A stretch of DNA of 64,000 nucleotides from Leadbetterella sp964563435 (GTDB lineage: Bacteria; Bacteroidota; Bacteroidia; Cytophagales; Spirosomataceae): positions 33,342 through 97,341 of the forward strand of contig CAZLXI010000015.1 in assembly GCA_964563435.1 (NCBI GenBank). The letters run 5' to 3'. Each line of letters begins with the position of its first letter. Position 1 is the first letter of the stretch. A model generated the notes under the pieces. The model worked only from the letters and a program-made list of their open reading frames with translations, made no database searches and was not told the origin of the DNA. Positions 32,909 through 41,653 of the stretch are shown piece after piece. The position numbers and the translations under genes are program-made.

Positions 32909-34261
32909 ATGACACAAAAAAGTTTGCGGGCAGAACTTTTCAAAACCTATAAATTAGCACTTCCCATCATTATCAGCCAGCTTGGCGTGATCCTGATGGC
33001 CACTTCCGATAACGTGATCGTAGGGAGATTGCTCGGCCCGGTAAGCCTGGGTGCGGCAGGAGTGGCCAACTCCGTTGCTTTCCTGATCGCCTCGCTGGCC
33101 GTAGGCGGTATGGCAGTGGTAGCACCAATGGTTTCCAAGCTTCTGGCCGAACACGATTCTCCCCGGCTCAGCGCCCTCTTTTTCAATTCGCTTCTGGTGG
33201 CCCTGCTTTACAGTGCGGTTCTTTCCCTGACGGGTTTCGTGGTGTACCGGTATTTCTCCGTTCTGGGCCAGACGGAGGCCGTAGAAAGCCTGAGCGCCCC
33301 CTTCTTTTTCCTGATCATTCTTTCCAATATTCCCATGATCTTCTTCCTGGCGGTGAAGCAGTTTTCCGACGGCTTTTCCAGACCCGCCATTGTGATGTAT
33401 ATCACTCTTCTGGGGTTGGTGTTTGACATCACCGGCAACGTGGTCCTGATACGTGGCCTCTGGATATTCCCCGAGCTGGGCCTGAACGGGGCTGCTATCG
33501 GTACTATCTTTTCCCGCCTGTTGATGCTGGGTATCCTGCTGTTTTATCTTCGGGCCAAACCTTCTTTCCGGTTGCTGTTTCATTTTCCTCAATGGAAAGC
33601 CGACAAAGCCCTTATCTCCGAAATATTGAGAAGAAGCGTCCCCGCCGGATTCCAGGTCTTTTTCGAAATTGCCGCTTTCTCATTTGCCGTTATCATGATG
33701 GGCTGGCTGAGTGAAACGGAGCTTGCCGCTCACCAGATCGCCATCAACGTGGTGGCCACTACCTACATGATGGCCACCGGCTTTGCCCATGCAGGAAGCA
33801 TCCGGATCGGTGAAGCCTGGGGGAAACGCGACAGTCCCCGGATCCGGCTTTCCGGCCGGGCGGCTTACACCTGGGTCATCGGTTTCATGGGACTCTGCAG
33901 CCTGGTTATCCTGCTTTTCGGGCAGTGGATCATTAAAATTTACATCGAAGACGACGCCGTACTGGCCGCGGCGCTCCCCTTGCTGATGGTCGCCGCTTTC
34001 TTTCAATTGTCTGACGGTGCACAAGTCGTGGGCCTCGGCCTGCTTCGCGGTCTGGCCGACATCCGGATCCCTACCTACATCACCTTTATTGCCTACTGGC
34101 TGATCGCCTTACCCGCAAGTTATATCCTGGGTTTTCTCCTGAAGCTGGAATCGGTGGGAATATGGCTGGGGCTGCTTTTCGGATTGAGCTTTTCGGCTGT
34201 TTTTCTTTATTGGAGATTCCGAAAAGTGAGTAAGAAAATTATGCCGAAAACAATGGCATAG
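32909..34261 (+). CDS. MATE-family multidrug efflux transporter
   Basis: A 450-residue membrane protein with 12 predicted helices in two related halves. The start LFKTYKLALPIIISQLGVILM, the conserved DNVIVGRLLGPVSLGAAGVAN in helix 1-2 and the second-half counterpart ETELAAHQIAINVVATTYMM are typical of the NorM-like MATE family, which extrudes cationic compounds in exchange for Na+ or H+. Substrate unknown. Transcribed divergently from the small lipoprotein; an AT-rich patch begins just after it. Confidence 0.93.
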   Translation: MTQKSLRAELFKTYKLALPIIISQLGVILMATSDNVIVGRLLGPVSLGAAGVANSVAFLIASLAVGGMAVVAPMVSKLLAEHDSPRLSALFFNSLLVALLYSAVLSLTGFVVYRYFSVLGQTEAVESLSAPFFFLIILSNIPMIFFLAVKQFSDGFSRPAIVMYITLLGLVFDITGNVVLIRGLWIFPELGLNGAAIGTIFSRLLMLGILLFYLRAKPSFRLLFHFPQWKADKALISEILRRSVPAGFQVFFEIAAFSFAVIMMGWLSETELAAHQIAINVVATTYMMATGFAHAGSIRIGEAWGKRDSPRIRLSGRAAYTWVIGFMGLCSLVILLFGQWIIKIYIEDDAVLAAALPLLMVAAFFQLSDGAQVVGLGLLRGLADIRIPTYITFIAYWLIALPASYILGFLLKLESVGIWLGLLFGLSFSAVFLYWRFRKVSKKIMPKTMA

Positions 34262-34325
34262 TAAAATCATATCACACAGGTTTCACAAATATTTGCAGAG
34301 GAATACTTGAATATCGGCTTGGAAG

Positions 34326-34910
34326 TTACGATATCAATTCAAAAATAACCTTTGATAATTGTTCAATGTCACCATTTATTGTTCCCGACATATATCGGTT
34401 ATAAATATCAAGGTTGTCAGGTGGGTTAAGGTTAAGTACAAGGTTCTTTTCAAGAGCCAATGTCCGCAAAAATTCTCTTTGGGTACGTCCGTTACCCTCT
34501 CTGAACGGATGCAGGAAATTAATCGTGTCTAATATTTCGGCTAATTTGTACGAAAGTTTATCTGTTTGTTTGATTTTGCGGTATTCAGCAATTAAAGAAT
34601 CAATATAAGCAAAAGCGGTATCGAATCTGTTTGTTGGGAAAAATTGTTTTCCCTCTTTGCTTATTTCTACGGTCCGGATTATTCCTGCCCAGGCATATAC
34701 GTCCTGAAACAAATATTTATGAATGTCCGACAAGGTTTTTGCATCTTTTATCTTTATTGGTTTTTGATCTAATTCTTCTAATCTTCTTGCTACATTAAGA
34801 CTTTCAAAAACAATGAGCAATTCGTGATTTTCAATACCTGCTAAATTACGCAACAACCCTGTTTTCGGGTCTGTGTAAGTGTAATCCGGATCAAGATACT
34901 GGTAGCTCAT
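34326..34910 (-). CDS. Fic-domain AMP-transferase (toxin of a class I Fic pair)
   Basis: A 194-residue single Fic domain with the intact active-site motif HPFREGNGR at 134-142 (catalytic His134) and the flap region EGKQFFPTNRFDTAF. Fic enzymes transfer AMP from ATP to target proteins; small free-standing ones are toxins such as VbhT/FicT that AMPylate gyrase and topoisomerase IV. The gene overlaps the end of an upstream small antitoxin gene by 20 bases. No inhibitory S/T-x3-E-G helix is found inside it, consistent with class I. The codons are AT-rich compared with neighbours, suggesting transfer. Confidence 0.9.
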   Translation of the reverse strand: MSYQYLDPDYTYTDPKTGLLRNLAGIENHELLIVFESLNVARRLEELDQKPIKIKDAKTLSDIHKYLFQDVYAWAGIIRTVEISKEGKQFFPTNRFDTAFAYIDSLIAEYRKIKQTDKLSYKLAEILDTINFLHPFREGNGRTQREFLRTLALEKNLVLNLNPPDNLDIYNRYMSGTINGDIEQLSKVIFELIS

Positions 34911-35121
34911 AATTTTTCTTTAGGCGTTCAAAGAAAACTGCAGAACTTATGACACCTTGTTTCCAATCCAAATAAAGTTGTATCAATGCAGGTGATGGCT
35001 CGAATCCCTCATACATATTAGAACCAATAGCTTTTGCCGTAGCTTCTAGCGATGCTAAATTCGGGAATTTCACGCCCATCATACTTACATTTTTCCGATC
35101 TATTTTTAAAGGATTGTACAT
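34891..35121 (-). CDS. VbhA-like Fic antitoxin
   Basis: A 76-residue protein directly upstream of, and overlapping, the Fic gene. It contains SNMYEG (Ser34-x3-Glu38-Gly39), the (S/T)-x3-E-(G/N) inhibitory motif whose Glu blocks ATP binding in the partner Fic protein, followed by a helix-rich segment (LIQLYLDWKQGVISSAVFFE) like VbhA. The ATG at 35121 is chosen because a -7 box lies at 35146-35153, inside the alternative longer frame. Predicted role: neutralises the Fic toxin. Confidence 0.78.
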   Translation of the reverse strand: MYNPLKIDRKNVSMMGVKFPNLASLEATAKAIGSNMYEGFEPSPALIQLYLDWKQGVISSAVFFERLKKNYELPVS

Positions 35122-35145
35122 AACTCTGTGTTGTAATGATTTATA

Positions 35146-35153
35146 CAAAGGTA
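35146..35153 (-). promoter_or_regulatory. -7 box of the Fic toxin-antitoxin operon
   Basis: Minus-strand TACCTTTG, 24 bases upstream of the antitoxin ATG. No -33 element is visible. Confidence 0.5.
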
Positions 35154-35341
35154 CAAAAAATACATCTAATTTGAGCTTGATTGAGCCATTTTTCAATGTT
35201 CCTTATAGTCTGGAAGTCAGACCATTGGCAAAATTTTAGCACTATAGTTCAATGGAAGCTTCTATTATTTAAGTTTATTTAGTTCGAACATTTTAGTAGA
35301 GCGTCAACCCCCTCTGCCAAACTCCCGTTGGTACTATTTTC

Positions 35342-36700
35342 TTATTTACCGAAGTATTTTGTGATTTTTTCATTATACGAAATAATATTGTCCCTAACCT
35401 TTGTGTTATTATGAATTTGCTCGTTGAGTATTCTATAGCTTTTTGTTACACTTTTATATTCTTCTTCAAATTCAGGATATTCGGGATATTCATTTATAAA
35501 CTCCTTTCTCATTTCAATTAGTTGAATAAGAGTAAATCCATTTGGAAACATTTCAGATTTTAATTTAGACCTTTTCTCATCATATTCTGCATCGATTTTT
35601 ACTACTTCATCATACTTTGGCTGCAACTCGTTTTTCTCCAGATTTAGCTTTTTAATCTTAATTTTTAAAATTTTGGCTTCTTCAATTAAAATTGGCTGTA
35701 TTCTTTTATTACATTCTTCTATTCGAGTTATGAATGATTTTATTGCTGCTACTCCGTCAAATTCTAAAATTTTCGAGATAAAGTCTAATGCCCCGCTAAT
35801 TTTTTCACCCCTAAATTCAACCAAAATATGCCCCTTTTTATCTACCGGTTGCTCTCTATCCTTAAAATGGAACCATTCTTTATTAAATAGTTCTTCCAAG
35901 CCACTAACCATTTTTTCACATTCGTCAATAACATATTTTTCAACGAACTTTACTTCATCTGTTAAAGATAAATTACAAGCATCACGTGAAAACTCCATTG
36001 CTTCCAACCAATACTCATTATCTAACCTATGTGATTGTGTATATCTAATTATTTCCGAAAAGCGAGCAAATTCATAATCAACCCAATAAGAAAAAGGAGT
36101 AATATCAATATTTTTATACTTCAGTTTTGTATAAAAATAGCTTGCATATCCATAACCAAAATTTGTCTTTATTTCAACAGAGAAGTTGGGAGTAAGCTGA
36201 TAAATAGGGCTTGACCACCCGTTAATTCTATGCGAAAAAATAACTATCCTTTTGTCTTCGTGGCAGAGCCTGTATGTCTTATTTATTGCAAATGCTTTGT
36301 TCCATAAATAATAATTGTGTTTTATATGTACTTTTAATTCTTCCACTTCTCTATCAAGAGCATAACTTTCTGGATTTTCTTTTTTGTTAAACGACATCAA
36401 TTGGTCTCGCTGATTTATATCTTTAATGGTATCTTGATTATTTACTGAAAACCCTTGATAGGCATTTCTTAAAGAAAAACAGTAACTATAATATGCTGTA
36501 AGTTGGTCAAAGTCCTTAGTGTTTTGTATAAAACTAACAATCTGTTGAATAGTAGTTTCAGGCTTATTGCATAGGTCAGAGAGCTTATCAACGATTGATT
36601 TAAATGGATTTACTATATCCACATAATCAATTTCAATACGGTTTGTGTTGTCGTTTTTTCTTAAAACACAGAGGACTTCTTCGTTGATTTTTCCCTTCAT
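35342..36700 (-). CDS. unknown protein, 452 aa, with C-terminal coiled coil
   Basis: No family is recognised. The protein is Lys-, Glu- and Tyr-rich without signal peptide or membrane segment. Residues ~1-330 look globular (YYLWNKAFAINKTYRLCHED, RINGWSSPIYQL, FGYGYASYFYTKLKYKNIDI, DYEFARFSEIIRYTQSH); ~340-450 are a long charged helix with heptad-like spacing (EEAKILKIKIKKLNLEKNEL). The ATG at 36700 is preferred over TTG 36775. It is much more AT-rich than surrounding genes and lies next to the Fic toxin-antitoxin pair, so it is probably accessory DNA. A role in defence or in a mobile element is possible but not shown. Confidence 0.6.
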   Translation of the reverse strand: MKGKINEEVLCVLRKNDNTNRIEIDYVDIVNPFKSIVDKLSDLCNKPETTIQQIVSFIQNTKDFDQLTAYYSYCFSLRNAYQGFSVNNQDTIKDINQRDQLMSFNKKENPESYALDREVEELKVHIKHNYYLWNKAFAINKTYRLCHEDKRIVIFSHRINGWSSPIYQLTPNFSVEIKTNFGYGYASYFYTKLKYKNIDITPFSYWVDYEFARFSEIIRYTQSHRLDNEYWLEAMEFSRDACNLSLTDEVKFVEKYVIDECEKMVSGLEELFNKEWFHFKDREQPVDKKGHILVEFRGEKISGALDFISKILEFDGVAAIKSFITRIEECNKRIQPILIEEAKILKIKIKKLNLEKNELQPKYDEVVKIDAEYDEKRSKLKSEMFPNGFTLIQLIEMRKEFINEYPEYPEFEEEYKSVTKSYRILNEQIHNNTKVRDNIISYNEKITKYFGK

Positions 36701-36945
36701 TTTGTAGTATTTCTTGAAATTGGTGCTAACTGCATATACATGTGATAAATTACAAAATATCTCACCTGTTTGCAATTATTTACTGATACTTTGACACATT
36801 CCATTATTTCCAGTCTTGTGAAGCATTAGTAAAAAAATAAATACTTTCCAGTCAGTTTAATTTCACTTTTCCTGAAGTTTTAATTTAGCACGACTGTCCA
36901 AACCGGCATTCATCAGCGTAATTTACGGAACACTCTAACATTACC

Positions 36946-38307
36946 TTACTCCAGAAACAGCTCAATTACCGGGATCTCTACCCCCGGTTTCTCCACCGGC
37001 ATCTGCAGGATGAGATCCTGCTCACCGGCAGTGATGGCCATATGACTGGCATCATCCGCCTTTGCCGAGGCAGTATACTTGATCTCAGAACCGTCGTGGA
37101 GGAACTGCGCATACTTTATTTTTCCTTTGAAGCCGGGTAGGTAAAGCGTCTTGAAAGGCCATTGCAAAACATGCACATACAACCGTCGGGTCTCCGGGTT
37201 ATAGGTCAAAAAGGTGTTTTCCGGTCGTTGAAAGCCCTCAGGAGCGGCCGTACAGCCGTAGATAGAACGGTCGTTGTAGCGCATCCACTCGCCTAAAGCA
37301 TCCAGCCGGTTAGTAGCCCGGGTATCAAAGTTACCCCGGGCCGTAGGCCCCACGTTCAGCAGTAGATTTCCTCCCTTCGACACCACTTCTATCAGCATGG
37401 CGATGAGCTGGTTAGACGACTTCCAGGTGTTCTCGTCGCGGTGGTAACCCCATGATCCGGAAAAGGTCTGACAGGTTTCCCACGGCACGCGCACCCCGTT
37501 CCTTTCCGGCCAGCGGGCCGGCATAAACTGTTCGGGCGTCACGTAATCATAGCCTCCGGTCACATCATTAAGATCAAGGCGGTCATTGATAATAATACCC
37601 GGCTGGAGTTGACGGGTCAGCTGCAAAAGCCCTTCACTGTCCCAGTCCTTACGCCCTTTACCGTCTTCGCCGGGGTAGGAAAAATCAAAGAACAGCAGGT
37701 CGATTCGGCCGTAACCGGTCAGCAATTCCGTAAGCTGGTCTTTCAGGAACTTCCTGAACCGGTTCATGTCTTTCCCGTCATTGGCATCACGTGCGTTCTT
37801 ATCGCTACGCAACGGGTGTACCCTGTCGACCGTGAAATCGGGATGATACCAGTCGATAAGGGAAAAGTAAAAGCCTACTTTCAGGCCTTCAGCCCGAAGT
37901 GCCTCCACAAAAGGTTTAAGCAGGTCTTTCCTGATAGGGGTATTCGGCGCCTTATAATCGCTGTGCTTCGTATCCCACAAGGCAAAGCCTTCATGGTGAC
38001 GGGTGGTCAGCACCACATATTTCATCCCGGCTTTCCGGGCATATGACGCCCATTCCTTCGGGTCATACAGATCGGGGTTGAACTTATCAAAGTAGCGTTC
38101 ACGGTACTGCGCCGCCGGAATACGCTCGTAATTCTGGATCCACTCATGCCGGGCCGGAACCGAGTAGAGGCCCCAGTGAATGAACATCCCGAAACGATCG
38201 TGCGTCCACCAGGCCAGTCGGTCTTTCTTTTGTTCGGGTGTTTCTGTTTCGGTTTGGGCGAATGCGGCATAAGTCACAAAAAGGCAGAATAAGGCGAGTT
38301 TTTTCAT
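36946..38307 (-). CDS. alpha-L-fucosidase (GH29)
   Basis: A 453-residue exported glycosidase. A signal peptide (MKKLALFCLFVTYAAFAQ) precedes the GH29 barrel: WWTHDRFGMFIHWGLYSVPA, the family signature AGMKYVVLTTRHHEGFALWD, GFYFSLIDWYHPD, and the nucleophile Asp in YGRIDLLFFDFSYPG. A C-terminal strand-rich module (~360-453) follows. It releases terminal L-fucose from glycans, probably in the periplasm. The ATG at 38307 is preferred; the longer frame would add 40 residues ahead of the signal peptide. Its composition is like the core genome although it sits within an AT-rich patch. Confidence 0.93.
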   Translation of the reverse strand: MKKLALFCLFVTYAAFAQTETETPEQKKDRLAWWTHDRFGMFIHWGLYSVPARHEWIQNYERIPAAQYRERYFDKFNPDLYDPKEWASYARKAGMKYVVLTTRHHEGFALWDTKHSDYKAPNTPIRKDLLKPFVEALRAEGLKVGFYFSLIDWYHPDFTVDRVHPLRSDKNARDANDGKDMNRFRKFLKDQLTELLTGYGRIDLLFFDFSYPGEDGKGRKDWDSEGLLQLTRQLQPGIIINDRLDLNDVTGGYDYVTPEQFMPARWPERNGVRVPWETCQTFSGSWGYHRDENTWKSSNQLIAMLIEVVSKGGNLLLNVGPTARGNFDTRATNRLDALGEWMRYNDRSIYGCTAAPEGFQRPENTFLTYNPETRRLYVHVLQWPFKTLYLPGFKGKIKYAQFLHDGSEIKYTASAKADDASHMAITAGEQDLILQMPVEKPGVEIPVIELFLE

Positions 38308-38426
38308 CGATAAGGTGATTTGATATACAAATAAAACAAACCTGAAAAATATAATTGCATGGAATGGGCTTTTATTCATCCTGTTTATAGGAAATGAAAG
38401 GCTTTTTCGGGGAAATGTTTTATTCA

Positions 38427-38518
38427 AAATTTGTAAAGTAAAATGCTCTAAATTTGTAAAATGATTTTCTCTAAATTTGTAAAGTAAAATGCTCTAAATT
38501 TGTAAAATAGAATTACAT
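38427..38518. repeat. four 23-bp tandem repeats (iteron-like)
   Basis: Units at 38427-38449, 38450-38472, 38473-38495 and 38496-38518, each beginning AAATTTGTAAA. Units 1 and 3 are identical and units 2 and 4 are diverged in their second half. They directly precede the promoter and start of the DUF4143 ATPase gene. Confidence 0.9.
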
Positions 38519-38521
38519 TTG
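38514..38521 (+). promoter_or_regulatory. -7 box of the DUF4143 ATPase gene
   Basis: TACATTTG matches TAnnTTTG, overlaps the last tandem-repeat unit and lies 19 bases before the GTG start. Confidence 0.5.
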
Positions 38522-38540
38522 CATTTAAAATCAATGTATT

Positions 38541-39794
38541 GTGGGATATAAGGAGCGACTATCAGATAGTGAGTTAAAGCGAAAACTTAATGCTTCGGGA
38601 GCTGTGCTTATCCGAGGCGCAAAAGCCTGTGGTAAAACCGAGTCGGCAAAACAGATCGCCAAAAGCGTACTAAACGTGGATAGAGACGAACAAGTGCCTG
38701 CACTGATGAATACTGCTCCAAAGCGTCTGCTGCTTGGCGATACACCCCGGTTAATAGACGAATGGCAGGTACAGCCCAGACTTTGGGATTATATTCGTCA
38801 TGAAATAGACGACCGCCAAAAGACGGCACAGTTTATTTTAACAGGCTCGGCAAACCCCGAAGAATCAGTGAAAATGCACTCGGGTGCAGGCAGGTTTACG
38901 ATTGTGGATATGCGTACGATGTCATGGCAGGAGTTAGGTTTTTCATCGGGAAAAGTGAGTTTGGAAAAGTTGTTTGAGAGCCAGAAAATTGATATTTATG
39001 ATGAACCGACCGACTTGGAATTTATCATTGAGAAGATGATAATTGGTGGTTTTCCGGCACTTTTAGATAAAAAAACGGGCCAGGCAGCCGATCTAAACCG
39101 TGCTTATATAGAGTTACTTGCCGAAGTGGATATGAGCCGTGTTTCAGATGTAAAACGCGACCCTCTAAAAGTAAGAAGCCTGTTACGTTCATTGGCCCGA
39201 AACACTGCTACATTAGTAGAGATCTCAGCTTTGGAGAAGGATATTCAGCAAACAGACAACCATGACATTTCGCGTCCTACCATTTACGATTACCTCGATG
39301 CTTTAAACCGGTTGATGATTGTGGAAGACCAACCTGCCTGGAACACACATATACGTTCGTCTGCCTTTCTCCGAAAATCACCTAAACGCCATTTTACAGA
39401 CGTCAGTCTCGCTGTTTCTGCACTTGGCCTGGATAAAAAAGCGTTGTTAAAGGATTTGAATTTTACAGGGTTTCTGTTCGAGTCATTGGTCACGCACGAA
39501 CTTCGGATCTATGGGCAGGCAAATGATGCAAAAGTGTATCATTACCGGGATTCAAGCGGCTTGGAAGTGGATAGTATTATACAAAAATACAATGGGGATT
39601 GGTGTGCTTTTGAAATCAAACTTGGCACAGGGCAAATTGAGGAAGCCGCAGCCCATCTCAATAAATTTGTTTCGGTTTTGGACGATAAAAAAATAAAATC
39701 GCCAAAATCGCTCAATATTATAACGGGAACAGGGATAAGCTATACCCGACAAGATGGAATAAACGTTATTTCACTTGCTTCATTGGGAGCATAG
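38541..39794 (+). CDS. AAA ATPase with DUF4143 C-terminal domain
   Basis: A 417-residue protein starting at GTG. The N-terminal AAA_14-type ATPase has a Walker A motif GAKACGKTESA (~25-35), Walker B-like RLLLGDTPRLIDEWQ and a sensor region FILTGSANP. DUF4143 follows (~200-370) with DYLDALNRLMIVEDQPAWN, and the end carries the nuclease-like stretch YRDSSGLEVDSII...WCAFEIKLG, which resembles the D-x-n-(E/Q)-x-K pattern of PD-(D/E)xK folds. This large family is common in Bacteroidota and often multicopy; function is unsettled. Tandem repeats precede it. Confidence 0.88.
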   Translation: MGYKERLSDSELKRKLNASGAVLIRGAKACGKTESAKQIAKSVLNVDRDEQVPALMNTAPKRLLLGDTPRLIDEWQVQPRLWDYIRHEIDDRQKTAQFILTGSANPEESVKMHSGAGRFTIVDMRTMSWQELGFSSGKVSLEKLFESQKIDIYDEPTDLEFIIEKMIIGGFPALLDKKTGQAADLNRAYIELLAEVDMSRVSDVKRDPLKVRSLLRSLARNTATLVEISALEKDIQQTDNHDISRPTIYDYLDALNRLMIVEDQPAWNTHIRSSAFLRKSPKRHFTDVSLAVSALGLDKKALLKDLNFTGFLFESLVTHELRIYGQANDAKVYHYRDSSGLEVDSIIQKYNGDWCAFEIKLGTGQIEEAAAHLNKFVSVLDDKKIKSPKSLNIITGTGISYTRQDGINVISLASLGA

Positions 39795-40000
39795 ATTTAA
39801 ACCAAAAGTTGAATATATATAAAAATATCAGATTTTTTTTGATGGTGAAGAACTAATAAACAGGCATATACAATCAGAAACAGGCAATCGGATTATTACG
39901 AGAACGGCTTTTGAAAGAGCTGTGGGAATATTTTTATGATAAAGAATTGAAAGATTAGATTCTAAAATGCTATGAAGCCTCTTTAAATTTATAAAATCCC
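39795..40000 (+). other. AT-rich intergenic stretch with frame-broken coding traces
   Basis: Between the ATPase and mazG, one frame reads GEELINRHIQSETGNRIITR and a shifted frame reads LLKELWEYFYDKELKD before a stop (to 39958). It looks like a decayed small gene but no family is recognisable. The rest is AT-rich leader. Confidence 0.35.
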
Positions 40001-40008
40001 TAACTTTG
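40001..40008 (+). promoter_or_regulatory. -7 box of mazG
   Basis: TAACTTTG, 25 bases before the mazG ATG. Confidence 0.6.
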
Positions 40009-40033
40009 CACCTCCAAAATCTCTTTGCGAAAA

Positions 40034-40840
40034 ATGTCAAATATACTCCCCCTCCCTTTTACCAAAAACCGCTCCGCCGAGCTACTGGCGTTTAACCGCC
40101 TGCTGGATATTATGGATGATCTGCGGGAGAAATGCCCATGGGACAGAAAACAGACGATGGACACACTTCGTCACCTGACCATAGAGGAAACCTATGAGCT
40201 CTCCGATGCTATCCTGGAAGGTAACCGGCAAGAGGTAAAAAAAGAACTGGGGGACCTGCTCCTGCACATCGTGTTTTACAGCAAAATTGCTGCTGAAACG
40301 GATGATTTTACGGTGGCCGAAATGATCAATGGCATCTGCGAAAAGCTGATTGTCAGGCATCCGCATATTTACGGAGATACCGAAGTAAAAGACGAGGAGG
40401 AGGTTAAGAAAAACTGGGAACAGATTAAGCTGAAAGAGGGGAACAAGTCGGTGCTGGGCGGGGTACCCGCTTCTTTACCGGCGCTCGTGAAAGCCATGCG
40501 TATCCAGGAAAAAGCCAGCGGAGTCGGCTTTGACTGGGAAGAAGCCTCACAGGTCTGGGAAAAAGTAGAGGAAGAGATCTCGGAGTTTAAGGAAAAGGTG
40601 TACTCCGGCTCGCCTGAAGAAGAAAAGGAGGATGAGTTCGGCGATGTGCTCTTTTCCCTGGTCAATTATGCCCGGTTTGCCGGCATCAACCCGGAAACGG
40701 CCCTGGAAAGAACCAACAAAAAGTTTATCAAAAGATTTACCTACCTGGAGAGCAGGGCCAGGGAAGCAGGTAACAACCTCTCGGAAATGACCCTGGCCGA
40801 GATGGATGTATTCTGGAACGAAGCAAAGAAACTTACATAA
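40034..40840 (+). CDS. mazG: nucleoside triphosphate pyrophosphohydrolase MazG
   Basis: A 268-residue two-domain MazG that converts NTPs/dNTPs to monophosphates plus pyrophosphate. The N-terminal copy has CPWDRKQTMDTLRHLTIEETYEL (E-x-x-E) and KKELGDLLLHIVFY; the C-terminal copy has KVEEEISEFKEKV and EDEFGDVLFSLVNYARF. Both Mg-binding E-x2-E...E-x2-D sets are complete. The ATG at 40034 is chosen over a TTG three codons upstream. Confidence 0.94.
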   Translation: MSNILPLPFTKNRSAELLAFNRLLDIMDDLREKCPWDRKQTMDTLRHLTIEETYELSDAILEGNRQEVKKELGDLLLHIVFYSKIAAETDDFTVAEMINGICEKLIVRHPHIYGDTEVKDEEEVKKNWEQIKLKEGNKSVLGGVPASLPALVKAMRIQEKASGVGFDWEEASQVWEKVEEEISEFKEKVYSGSPEEEKEDEFGDVLFSLVNYARFAGINPETALERTNKKFIKRFTYLESRAREAGNNLSEMTLAEMDVFWNEAKKLT

Positions 40841-40967
40841 CAAAGATTTTAAAACAAACGGTTTACCATCCGGCGAAGCGTCGTCAGGCCTCGATAACCC
40901 GGAACTAAGGAGAGGCGCAAAATCTTGCGTCTCCACACTCAGAACTTTTATAGAGAATAAATATAAC

Positions 40968-41462
40968 ATGGCAGAAAACCTTTATATCCCTCCCGGCGCC
41001 GGAAAGGCAGAGATCTACGAAGCGCTGGTCCCCCAGATTCGGAGCCTTATTGACGGTGAAGAGGATCTCATAGCCAATACTGCCAATACCGCCGCAGCCC
41101 TGAAACAGGCATTCGGCTTCTTTTGGGTGGGCTTCTATTTCGACAACCGGAAAGGAGAGCTGGTATTGGGGCCCTTCCAGGGACCCATCGCCTGTACACG
41201 GATCCGGTATGACAAGGGCGTCTGCGGCCATGCGTTCACTACCCGGGCCACCGTGCTGGTACCCGACGTGGATCAGTTTCCCGGGCATATCGCCTGCAGC
41301 TCTGCTTCCCGCTCGGAGATCGTGCTGCCTTTAAAAGATTCCGGCGGTCGGGTGATCGGAGTACTGGACATCGACAGTGACCGTCTCGATGATTTTGGCA
41401 GCACCGATCAGAAATACCTGGAAGAGATCACAGGCCTGCTTGCCGGAACGATAAAGAATTAA
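40968..41462 (+). CDS. msrC: free-methionine-(R)-sulfoxide reductase (GAF domain)
   Basis: A 164-residue GAF-fold reductase. The catalytic Cys set of fRMsr is present: GPIACTRIRYDKGVCG and FPGHIACSSASRSEIVLPL, and the substrate-binding Glu in SRSEIV and Asp pair in GVLDIDS are kept. The enzyme reduces free methionine-(R)-sulfoxide with thioredoxin. The ATG at 40968 gives the normal family length; the longer frame runs back into the spacer after mazG. It may be read from the mazG promoter (127-base spacer). Confidence 0.92.
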   Translation: MAENLYIPPGAGKAEIYEALVPQIRSLIDGEEDLIANTANTAAALKQAFGFFWVGFYFDNRKGELVLGPFQGPIACTRIRYDKGVCGHAFTTRATVLVPDVDQFPGHIACSSASRSEIVLPLKDSGGRVIGVLDIDSDRLDDFGSTDQKYLEEITGLLAGTIKN

Positions 41463-41653
41463 TAAGGAGGTCCTACCCGGGGAAATGAGTGGCTTAAGAT
41501 CACGGATTACATCCGATAATAATAAAGAATTAATGTGATTTTAAGGCCCCGCAAATATTCCACCGGCATTTCTCTTCGTTAATATTTTGTTAAACAGCGG
41601 TTCCCACGTAAAATACGGGCCCGCATTTACGTCTAAATGAAAAAACCATAAAT

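Noticed and set aside
35001..35030. tRNA-like T-loop word (CTCGAATCC)
   Set aside because: Lies inside the antitoxin coding sequence and no cloverleaf can be formed around it.
36946..38427. Longer fucosidase start at 38427
   Set aside because: The ATG at 38307 begins directly with a normal signal peptide; the extension would bury it and reaches the tandem repeats.
38427..38518. Possible CRISPR array
   Set aside because: Repeats are directly tandem with no spacers of unique sequence.
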